From NCBI RefSeq assembly GCF_004027225.2, contig NC_044284.2, positions 40,658,420 through 40,722,419 of the forward strand: a stretch of 64,000 nucleotides of DNA. The letters are read 5' to 3'. The position numbers were made by a program, and so were the translations under genes. Below are positions 1-9,826 of this stretch, piece by piece. Within the stretch, counting starts at the first letter, position 1, and each line of letters starts with the position of its first letter. This stretch comes from Strigops habroptila. Taxonomy: Eukaryota > Chordata > Aves > Psittaciformes > Psittacidae. The notes under the pieces were generated by a model. That model was not told the origin of the DNA. It was given only the letters and a program-made list of their open reading frames with translations, and made no database searches.

Positions 1-778
1 GACCATTGAGGGAATGGACCAGTGTTTCTTGGCTAACAGTGTAGGAAACAAGATGGTTGGCGCTGCATTTTCCTCCTTGATGCAATTCAGATGAATATGA
101 ATTCCTCGTGGAACCCTCCTGGCTTCTGCTGAACTATGACACAGATGGGTCTGGCTCATTGCATGCAGCAAAAGCCGCTTAATTAGAGCAGCATCTCAAT
201 TTATTTGTTTTGGATCATCTTTATTAGCCATCACTTAAGCTTGTAATTAACAGCAGAATAGGGACTAAAAATGGTACCATCTCATGCTGCTTGCTGCCTT
301 CCTGTGCTGCAGCTGCGGAGCTTTGTTCCTGTATGCCCAACACCTTCAGGAGTCTCTATCCTCCTGTACGGATGGCACTGCTGTCATCTGCACTCCAAAT
401 GCATGTTTTATTCCTGGAAAAGCAGAAAGGAAATGGCAGTATTTTTATTCTAGGATACTTTTAATAGAGGTAGAACATCTGATGCTCCAAACGCCATGCA
501 GGCACAGCATGAACAGCAGGTATGACTCCTGGAAGGATGTTGCTGTGAGTCTCTTAAAATAAATACCCAAGTACTAACACCCAGTGGAAGGGAGCACCAA
601 AATCCTTGCAGAGACTCTGGCAGGCAAAACAGGCAGAGGGATTGAGACCTGAGGCTCACATGGTAACCAGAGAAGCCTAGACCTTCACTCAGGAGAGAAT
701 GCTGCTCAGAAATACAAAGCTACAGCATTGCTTTGTAGCTGTTACTGCTGTCTTGTGGTTATAACCGTGTGTTCAGTG
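1..778. other. Upstream intergenic DNA, no gene seen
   Basis: Unique-looking, CpG-poor vertebrate DNA. The open frames here are all under 95 codons, overlap on both strands and show no recognisable protein family or clear splice-site pairing. I see no RNA gene or repeat in it. It could belong to a neighbouring gene's intron or 3' flank outside the window. Confidence 0.5.
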
Positions 779-817
779 AATCATAGAATGGGTAGGGTTG
801 GGAAGGACCTCAGTGGA
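779..817 (-). repeat. Short CR1 LINE 3' tail fragment
   Basis: The + strand begins aatcatagaatgggtagg and continues with gttgggaaggacctcagtgg, which is the reverse complement of the terminal segment of avian CR1 elements (the ...accttccaacccaa...attctatgatt end). Only about 40 bases are convincing, and the sequence to the right no longer follows the CR1 pattern I know. CR1 copies are normally 5'-truncated, so such a stub is usual. It supports an avian or other sauropsid origin for the window. The exact left limit of similarity needs an alignment. Confidence 0.75.
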
Positions 818-3800
818 CGCATTTCTGTTTGGATGTTTCTTCTGAAGTGCCTGAGATGTTTTTATGGTTTTCAGTCTGCCTTTGTATCGCTCCAATGTCC
901 TGAATCTCCTCCTTGCAACCCTAAGTCCTGGTTGCCCTCTTTGGGCTGGAAGGCTGCCGTGGCCAGCACCATACAGCCATTTTCCATCACAAGGCAATTC
1001 TTGCTCTGAGACTCATTTTTCTTTTGTACAACCCAACTCCGGGATTCCTACATCTTATGTTAAATGCAGCTTGAACAAGGACAATCATGGGCATGTAGCT
1101 TTAACAAGCTCTGCATTTTTACAGGGACAGAGTCTACAACAGCTATGCTCATATCACCATGATACCTAATTCTGGGCCAGGACCCACCATGGCCATCAAC
1201 CCTATGGGGCAGGCTCTGCTCCTAGGAGGTTCACAGGGATGACAGGCAGGGATGCATCTCTACCCCAGTATCTCTGCAGATGCCCACCCTGTGGGAGTCA
1301 GGAATGGACTTGGCTTTGAGAGCTGGCAGTTACAGCCACTGCTTCCACATGGTCTGCAAGGAAATTGCCCAGACTGGCATCCAGTCCCTGTGAAACCATG
1401 AGCAGCTACTGTTTGTGGTGCAAGGTAATGCACACAAACCGGCTGGGTCTACTCACAGGAAAGGGTAGAAAGCTGGACATAGTGTTTGTGTGTATGTGAG
1501 CTGTTATGAAACGGCTGCCTTGTGCTCCAGAGCATTGTTATTTTTCCTTTATTTATTCAAACATCTAAAGGAACAATAGCTTAGAGAATTGGGAGGGGTG
1601 AGGAGGAGAGCTTATACATTTTGCTCCTCCTTTCTTCTGAAATGTCAGCATCTTGCAGCGCTCTTGATCAGTTCAGCTTTAGTGGGTGCTGCCACAGTCA
1701 GATCCAATGATAAACATTGAAGGGCAATGTTGGGGGGAACCCCATGGCAGTATTTTTAACGAAGTGCATCTCCAGGCTACACCAAATGAGGCTATTTGTG
1801 TCCTGGTACAGCCTTTGTTTGCAAACAACAGCCTCTCTAGGTAACCACACAACTGAGCACAAGTGGCTATTTAGTTGCATGTCTCTGCTCACTATAGCAA
1901 ATGAAAGGAACCCATCTGTTTGGGCAATGCAGAACAAAAATATAGAAAAGAAGCTGGACAAGTTAATCGTATAGGCAGCCCAGAAAAAGAAGACCACGTT
2001 CCTGGAGACGCAGATAAATCCAGTGATCATTCTTTTCTCAAAATTCAAGCCAAGTCATCTAACCTGTAGCCTGACAAGAAAAACAGGGACAAATAAATCA
2101 TTCTTTTCTTGATGGCCTCATTTCTTGCCTAAAGATAAAACCCAAATCTTTTGGGTTGAACACAGTCCAGTAAACATACTCTTTCACTGACCCCATGTCC
2201 ATCCCACAGCCTCCTCTGCACTGACTCATCACAGCATCTGCTGTTGTCACCTCCCAAATGTCCCAGGGACCAGTGTTATCATAAAAAAAGGACTGGTTCA
2301 AAAGCTACATTTTTAAATGTGAGTTCTGTGCTCTCTGAAGATGATCCAATTCATGAAGAGAAAGCAGGCAGGTTGATCACAGTCTTGCCTTTGCTTGTTG
2401 GAATCAGCCGGTGAGTTTTACAGATCTGCTCTGAAGGTTGCTGGAGGCTGGTTATTTTGTTTTAGAGTAGGGGCAGCAGAGACAAGCAGCCACTACTAAA
2501 AAGAGAAATTAAAAAGTGAGTCATTTGGCCTTTAAAGCCAGCTGACTGCTTTTGACATGCTGAAGGATTTTTTTGCATCTGGATATTCCTGACCTACAAG
2601 GTGAGGGGACATGTTGCCAGAGCAGAGGATTTCAGCATTTACAGCTAACTGAGAGGAAGCTCTACTTTCTTTAACAAGGGCCCTGAACAACTTGTGAGTG
2701 CCTTTCATCAGACTTCAGATACCACAGCAAGGCCACATCCAGCCATCCCTCAGGCTTTCATATCCCAGAGCCCAAAGAAAAGGTATCCAAAATCAGAACT
2801 TTGTATTCCAGCACCAACTTTATTTCATTTCCCTCCTTCCCTCCTAATCCCATGAGAAGGAAAAAAAAAACAAAACCATCAGCACTGTGCATGTCTTCAC
2901 ATTTGCTTTTCATAAAGCGGATGGGGTGAAGACAGACTTCACCATTAGAGCATCCCGTTGGCAGGATAAGATGCCGTTATCTCAGGCTGCTCCCTTAGTC
3001 TCCTTTGTGTGGTTTTGCTTAGAGCAAGAGAACTTTTCTCAGCATTTAGATAGAAATGGGCCAGTTTGATGCACTTCTGAGGCGTTTTGCAAAGGTACTC
3101 AATGTGCTGCAAATGGACTGACTTAAATGGGGGTGATGGTGTGTGGGGGGGGAATGTTTCCCAAACAGAAGAGTCCTGGAGCAAAGAGCTCACAAAGACT
3201 CAAGTGCTCATCCCTCCACCCCCAAGTGTCCACAGACTCACCAGGGTTTATATTTGGACCATGTTCTCCCAAGACTGAGTCATATTTCCTTCCTCAAGAG
3301 TTGCTCCTAAAGGGCTGGTGTTTTGGGAAGGGTGTACATTTCTGCCTGGTTCATGCCATAGACAGGAATGGCCCTTTCTGTTGCATTCAGGTGGACTTGG
3401 ATTACTAAGAGCATATCAAAATTAGACCCAACCTACACAAACAAATATTGATCTACCCAACCTCAGGCCACTGCTGAGAACAGTATTTTGAAGTAGTATA
3501 TTGAAGGGGCAGGATCCCATCAGACAGTACAAACACAGGGTGAAATTCAATCCTGCTCCAGGGAGTTTGCAGCCTCAGTACAATCAATAGTAGCATCTGA
3601 AAACACTGGTCTCATTTGGGTTACAAAGATCTGTGTATTTGTCTGGATCCTTCTTTCATAGCTGTGTATCAGAGAATAATTAATAAACAGCCCAGATCTC
3701 CTGAATTGAGCAGAGGAAGTGATGCTAAAATAGCTACGTTTTGGGCGTACACAGGACTAGTAGTGGATCAGGATGGGAAGACAGGAACAGTCAGTTAGAG

Positions 3801-5529
3801 GGGAAAGCAGGGCAGTGGGGTAGACTTTCTTGAGATGATTAATGCCGACCAAAACACCATCATCATTCAGGAGACGAGTGTTCGTTTTGTAGGGCAACTT
3901 GCGCTGCTGAACGTGCGGTCTGGTAATTTTCCAGGTACTCAACTGTTTGACTTGAGGGGTTTTTAAACATACAGAATGAGATGTGATGCCTTGTGAGTGC
4001 TGGAGTGGAGGCAGCAGAGCGGATTTTTCCCACCATGGTGAATTAAGTAGGTCTCTGACCCTCCCACGCTTCTGCAGGGCCACAGTTTATTTGTTAACAC
4101 CTTGTAGAAAAAAGCCAGGGCAAGCTGGTCTCTTCTTGATGGTCTGAGTTTTCTTCTGAAATCACAATGTGTATTTCAGAGGAAAAATCATGCTAGTGAC
4201 GTCGGCTTATTCAGACTGATGAGGTTGGCTCATTGCAGGCCTGATCCCCAACTAGCAAAATCTCCAGGTTTACTGAGCAAATTGCCATTATTTTTGCAGT
4301 TGGATGGGTTTTTCCTCTTTTCTCTCCACCAGGATGGAAGAAGGACAGGAACAACCCTGTCCATCAAGGCTTTGACATTGTCACCAGTCCAGGAGACAGC
4401 AAGTGCCAAGTGCTGAGAGGACAAGTTCTCACAAGTCCGCATTGTTAGGACCAGTTTCTGTTTCACACTGCAGCAGGCTGGCCTCGACCTGACGCCTGCT
4501 CCAACAGAGTGGGATACGGCAGCTTGAAAGAGGCTGTTGAGTCAAGAACAGCTGAGAGCTACAATGATCCTGGCTTGTGTATAAATAGAGACAGAGCTGT
4601 TATCCTGATGAAATGAGACCAGATGTTTCCCCAAAATCCCTCTTCTCTGCTAGTGAAAATTATAGTTTAGTTACACCAGGGCTAAGCAGGCAGCAAAATA
4701 TTTTAGATCTACTAATGTTGGGAAGTCAAAGGAAACACCGGAGGATCAAAACGCATTGCTGGGGCAGGGGTGCTGCGGTAGCCACTCTGCAATGCTGCAG
4801 GGATGGATCGGGTAGTCAGAGTGGATGCAAGCCAGAGGAGCGCCTCGCTGCCTTTGTTCTATTTTTCTGCTTCCTATCTCGGCATTAACGTCCCAAGTTT
4901 AAAGCCCATGCTGCGGCCACTTTCGTGAGGTAGAAATTCGGTGTCAGCATATGTATCCTGCAGGCAGTTGGCATGACATGAAGGAGGGACGGCAGCAGCA
5001 GCTAGAACTGGGCCTTAGCTCTTTGATATTAAACTTTCCCCAGCACTGGGGTTTTTTTAATCAGTCTGAGCATTATCTGCCATCCCTGTTCAAAGAGGGT
5101 TTTAGCCCTTAATCCCAGGGGCAGGGAAAGCGGAAGAGTCTCTCTGAAGGTTTCAGGGCTCAATCTGGCCTCAATTATACCAGCCTAAATCAGCAAAGAG
5201 TGGCCACAATGGACTTTGCTGGGATTGTGTCGGGCTGGAGGCAACAAAACTAGCAGTCAGTCACGTATCTCGCCAGGAGACGCCTCTGGCCCATAAGGCT
5301 CTGTCCATAGGGAGTTACTAGGAGGATATAAGCATCGCCAGGCTGGCTCAGAATGAACGTTCACCTTGGGCAATAACCAGGGCCTGGCTGTGGCCAGCTG
5401 CAGATGCTTAGGAAGGGATATCGGAAGAGGGAGAGTATAAAGTGATCCTTCCTCCGGCATACCCTCCCAGCTTCCGGTAATCAGCAGTTGAGAGACTTCC
5501 TGAGCCGGAGGTTGCATGAATTTGTGTAA
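818..5529. other. Upstream intergenic DNA, no gene seen
   Basis: No coding exon is supported: frames are short, overlap on both strands and match no family I recognise. Minor items are an A-rich run near 2,860-2,872, a G-run near 3,147-3,154 and a TATA-box-like tataaata at 4,580-4,587 that has no gene behind it. Otherwise I see nothing beyond ordinary single-copy vertebrate DNA. Confidence 0.5.
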
Positions 5530-5880
5530 TCCTTTTTTTTGAATTCATTTATACTTTTGGCCTCCATGACATCCTGTGACAATAAGTTCCACAATGTAAT
5601 TATGTGTTGTGTGAAAAAGTACTTCCTTCTGTCTGCTTTAGACATGGCTCCTGAACATTTCTCTCCATGCTCCTACGCTCTTGTGTTGTGAGGAATAGGG
5701 GAAAAATCACTCCAGGTCTGTACCAGACCTCTCTGACCTCTTCGGACTTCTCTGTCTTCGCTTGTCCCAAAGTTTTGTTCTTCCAAACTGGAGTCTCTTT
5801 ATTTTTCTAGTCTTTCCTCCTCATATTTGGTAGGTTTCTATCCCACCGCTTCCACTGTCCTTACCACCCTCTTCCATGTG
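5530..5880 (-). repeat. Old diverged CR1-type LINE fragment
   Basis: The + strand reads as the reverse complement of the 3' part of an ancient amniote CR1 LINE family. Diagnostic blocks in the right order are atacttttggcctccatgac, then gttccacaatgtaattatg, then tgtgttgtgtgaaaaagta followed by cttcctt, then tcttgtgttgtgagga, then the tcctcatatttgg block. Many substitutions separate it from the consensus I remember, so it is much older than the CR1 copy at 63 kb. It has no open reading frame and cannot be active. The ends are approximate, and the right edge fades out around 5,865-5,880. Confidence 0.78.
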
Positions 5881-8080
5881 TCTTCTTACTTTATCACCTT
5901 TTTTTGAGTTAGGATCACCAAAATGAGACTTGGTTGCTCCTGAAGGTGCAATTCATTCTCTTGAAAGAAGGTCAGCTAAAAAGCTTTATTTTCTCAAGTC
6001 AGGCTGACGTAGTTCAATTTCTTCTACAGCACAGAATCTTTGGCTTAATGGAAATACACATGCAGCTCTCTTCAAACACTTTCATTTAACCTATTCTGAG
6101 TAAGCCTCCAGCCCTAATTTAACTAGAGCCTGTGGGTTAACATGACAGGCACAAGTAGATGAACTAATGGGGCTGTTATACATGAAGGGAATTTCATGCA
6201 TGTGCTTCTATTACTGCTCATTTACGCTTGCACAAATCCTCTGTCTGCTACTTGTGGAGAAGACCCCCAGCCAGAACAGCTGAACTGATGAGCATGAAAT
6301 CCTGGAGTCTCTGATTTCCAGGACATCTTTATTTGTAAAATATGTCTATTTTAGCTACTGTCATGCCTGCAAGACCAGCCTTGCTATTTCAGTCATCCCT
6401 GCTCTTTCTTATTGTTTATATTGCTCAAAACCCCACAAATAAAGGCAAGAAGCTTTTGGTTTCTGCTACCATGTGAATTCCGGAAACTTCACTATCCAGT
6501 CATTCCAGACCTTGCTGTTAGGATGGCTTGATCATACTTGCAGATACAACCGGTCCTCACTTGATGGGAACCAGTTGCTGGTGTCTTGCACAGCTCCTGT
6601 GTAATTGTCATCCCAGGATTGTGCGGCAGCTTTTTAAAACTCCTCTCTTCCCCTTTTGGCAGTAGCTTAGCAGCCACATCCTTCCCTTGCAACACGCCAG
6701 CTCCTCTTCTCTTTCCCAAAGCAGTTTCATCCCCCTCTCTCCCCCTGCAGCTGCTTGTGCAAGCTCCCTGCAGCTGCAGCAGGTAAAGACCCCAGACTTG
6801 TGTGAAGGATGGAAAAGTCTCTGGGAGGCTGATGGCAAGAAGGGAGCTGCAGGCAGGGTAGGAGGGGAAAACCTTAGAGAGTTTGTTGGATTGCGGCCAC
6901 TAAATGATAAGCTTGGAGAATACGTGCGTTATTATGTTACGAGCAGCAGTGCGAATGAGAGAGAATGTAGGAGGGAAAAATCAGTTCTACTACTGCTTTA
7001 TGGTATCATTATGTGAATTTACGCAGATGTCTCTTCTGGAGAAGTAGCCTGCATGCCCTCAGCTCCCAGTTCTTTGGAAACCTTGATGCAGAGCATGTTT
7101 TAGGGTGGGAAAGAGTCAGAAGAAGTTACCGGGTGCCCTGGCTGTACTGTTTCTGTGCAGAACTGCGCAAAATTGCCCTGTGCCTGTCACAATGGTGGAG
7201 AGATGAATCCTTGCCAGTTGTCATCCTGCTACAACTCTTCTTGGTTATTGGGGTAATTTAAAAACACTATTTCCCACAGAATTGAGGCTGACACTATCAA
7301 GCTCGCAGGTTCTCTCTTTCCCCTGGTCCTGTGTCTCAGCTCCTACAACCTCAGGAAACATCGAACTTGCTGGTCTGTTCAAACAAACAGAGGGATAAAG
7401 GTTGAAGAGCTCATAAAATCCCTGCAGGAGTAATGAAAACTGGCAGCCAGGTAAAGTAGGGAGATCCCACAAGCCTCTTCGCTGAGGGTGTCCACCCTCT
7501 GCTAGATAACAGGCAATCTGTGCTGAGGCATGAGTCTGTAGGAAATTGGGCTACGCCAGTTCTGCAAATCGTGAACCAACCAACCAGTTTGAAGAAGGAT
7601 GTTTCTTTGTTTTCAGACTCAGCTTGGAAATCACAGCAGGGTGCATATCCCCACCATACAATGGAAAAACTGCAGAGCTAACTCATCCCATTTCAGAAAA
7701 CAGGGCTCCCAACCAGGTAGAGAACGACCCAATTGTAGGGCAAGATTCAGGTCAAGCTCTCAGTCGAGCATGAGACAGAAACCTACAGGAAATGAGGTTT
7801 CATCAATTAATCATTGGGCTGGGAGGACTTTTTTTTCCTCCATTGAAATAGTTGATGTATTTTCCATCATGGATGCAACCATACCAATATGAAAGTTTTC
7901 CAGTCTATTTGGATCAGGAGGGCATCATCCACTCATACTTTGCAAGTCCTCAGGGTCCACGAGGAACTTTTGGGAATTCCTAAGACAAATCCCCAAGTTT
8001 GGGCAGCTGCAGAGCTTAGGGAGTGTGGCCCTTTCAGAGGGAAGTTACTGCTCTTCAATAGAGCTGCAGTAATGCTCTGT
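5881..8080. other. Upstream intergenic DNA, no gene seen
   Basis: No gene, RNA or clear repeat is recognised. Open frames up to 109 codons occur (for example 6,687-7,016) but overlap equally long frames on the other strand and have no family resemblance. The segment lies 1.5-4 kb upstream of the CpG-island promoter, so distal regulatory sites are possible but not demonstrated by sequence alone. Confidence 0.45.
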
Positions 8081-8124
8081 GTGAACCCTCTTGTAGTGGA
8101 CCTGTAGTGAACCCTGTTGTAGTG
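8081..8124. repeat. Imperfect 26-bp-period tandem duplication
   Basis: An 18-base block at 8,081-8,098 (gtgaaccctcttgtagtg) recurs at 8,107-8,124 with one change (gtgaaccctgttgtagtg). The period is 26 bases. This looks like a small local duplication, about 1.5 kb upstream of the coding start. Confidence 0.8.
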
Positions 8125-8849
8125 CAAAATAAAACAAGGTGACACAGAGCATGGTTAGAAAGGGGAGAACTGTATTTAGTTTAAAGCAGCTTTATGGCAG
8201 TGTAACTGCTGTAGGGCTGCGCTAACTCAACTGCTATTTCAATAAAGAAAAATGTGTTAGCCCCTTTAGCAGAAGTTGTGTACAGAGACACAGCCCGCGT
8301 TAATGGAGATAATCACTGAATCTACACGCTTGGATGAATTTATCCAGTTCGTATTGATCATGGACAGGCATAAACTCAGACCAAGAGATTACAGGGAAGG
8401 AATCCAAAGCAACCTGAACCCCTTTGCCCACCCTCCCTGAAAATTCCAGTTATAACACCATGATTTAAAAGACACTGGGATGCACGCTACGTTCACAGAT
8501 ATTTTATTCTGGGTTGGTAAAGAAGATGTACCTTCAGCATTCGGAACTTCACCAAAAGAAAAAAATAGCTAAAACCTGGTGTACTCGGGCAGGTCAATAA
8601 ATAAGCATTCAGAACACACTAACCTGCAAATCCCCTGACTGAAACGAACTTAATCAACCAGTCCTCCTTCCTCTGCAGCACACCTCCTCCTTCCCTACCT
8701 GAAAGCAGCAGACTGTGTAAGCGCATGAAAGATTTAGCAGTCTCGATTAGGCATGCTCTGAAGCGCAATGTGAACGCTAACAAAAGGGAAACCCCATCTC
8801 GTACTGCTTTTTGAGACTAAACCCATCACCTTCACTTTCCTGCGGTGTT
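8125..8849. other. 5' flank of the CpG island, no gene seen
   Basis: CpG-poor DNA between the small duplication and the CpG island. No coding frame, RNA gene or repeat is supported. It could hold promoter-proximal regulatory sites. Confidence 0.45.
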
Positions 8850-9516
8850 GTCAGCAGGTCGCAGAAAGGGCCGCTGTGAGATGCATATGTGGCTATTCCC
8901 TCCCGGCGGGCAGACCCCCGGCTTGTTACTTCTTTGGGATGCTTCCACCGAGCCACAAACTCCACTCCCGGCCGCCTTTCCCGCCGTCCCTGCCGGGCTG
9001 GCTCCCGCCGGGAAGACGAACCGGAGGGCGGGCACCGGGGCTGCAGCTGCGGGACCGCCCTGCGCGGAGCCTGAGGGGAAATGGGATGAAACCCCCAGGG
9101 GCCGCGGCGGGAAGCCCCGCACGGTGAAGGGGTGAGGGGCGGGAGGGGGGCGCAGAGACCGGGGCGGGGAGCGCTGCCGGCGCCGCGGGCGGGTGTGAAG
9201 GGGTACGAAGGGCTGCTGCCGGCCCGGCACCGGCCGCCATCTCCCGCCGCCCCGCTCTCCCTCCGGGCAGGGGCGGGGAGGGGGGTCCCGGCTCGCTGCC
9301 TCAGCGGCCGATTGCTCTGGCCTGGCCGAGCCCCGCCGTCCACTGCCTGCCCCGTCCGGGCGGGCGCTCGGCCCGCCACTGCTCGCGCCTGCTCGCCCGG
9401 GGTGCGGACGGCGCTGAGGGCGCGGCGGGGCCGCCGCCGGGTGCTGGAGCGGGCGGGCCGCGGCCGCCACCTCCTCCCGCGCTGACGCAGGGGGCGGCGG
9501 GCCCGGGGGGCGGGGA

Positions 9517-9566
9517 AGGGAGGGGCGGGGAGGGGGGAGGGAGGGGCGGGGAGGGGGGAGGGAGGG
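9517..9566 (+). repeat. 21-bp G-rich tandem repeat, possible G-quadruplex
   Basis: Two perfect copies of a 21-base unit (agggaggggcggggaggggg plus one more g) occupy 9,517-9,537 and 9,538-9,558. A partial third copy (agggaggg) runs to 9,566. The + strand carries many runs of three or more G separated by one base, a textbook pattern for G-quadruplex formation, and each unit carries an Sp1-type GC box. It sits roughly 95-145 bases before the start codon, in the likely core promoter or 5' leader. Confidence 0.9.
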
Positions 9567-9599
9567 ATGGAGCCGCGCCGCGGCGCGCTCTAAGGCGAA

Positions 9600-9660
9600 G
9601 TGAGGCGAGGCGAGGCGCGGTCGGGGTGCAGCGGCGCCTCCTCGTCCCCCCTCCCTCAGC
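9600..9660 (+). other. Probable 5' untranslated leader
   Basis: The bases just before the start codon are GC-rich, with a short gaggc/gcgag iteration at about 9,602-9,617, and contain no upstream ATG after 9,600. The last 20 bases are a pyrimidine run closed by cag at 9,657-9,659, which also resembles a splice acceptor. The leader could therefore be continuous with the promoter, or could receive an alternative upstream exon. Continuity of transcription is inferred, not shown. Confidence 0.55.
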
Positions 9661-9826
9661 ATGGAGGCGCCCCCCGCAGCGGCGGGCGAGCCGGCGGCCT
9701 GGGCGGCGGAGGCGTTCTCGGAGCCGGAGCTGGGCTCGGAGGAGCTGGATGCGGCGGCGGGCGGCGTGCTGGACCGCGTCCTGCTGGAGTCGGTCTGCCA
9801 GCAACAGGGATGGGTCCGCGTCTACG
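9661..9826 (+). CDS. First coding exon of an unidentified gene (partial)
   Basis: The exon encodes 55 residues starting MEAPPAAAGE and ending CQQQGWVRVY, plus one base of the next codon (phase 1 intron). The start is chosen because it lies in the CpG island, has A at -3 and G at +4 (strong Kozak context), and leads into a frame whose composition changes from an Ala/Pro/Gly-rich head to a more protein-like acidic and hydrophobic stretch (SEPELGSEELD, then GVLDRVLLESV). The exon ends at tacg/gtacgg, a usable GT donor at 9,827. Past it the frame becomes Gly/Arg/Pro repeats typical of GC-rich intron. No signal peptide, membrane segment or named motif is visible. The WVRVY end could begin a beta strand of a folded domain continued in exon 2. 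I do not recognise the family. No downstream exon is found in the window, so the gene runs off the right edge. Confidence 0.72.

Noticed and set aside
8832..9662. 276-codon minus-strand open frame (and 242-, 200-codon relatives) over the CpG island
   Set aside because: GC-rich DNA has few stop codons. The translation is Pro/Arg/Ala low-complexity with no domain, and equally long frames exist on the opposite strand.
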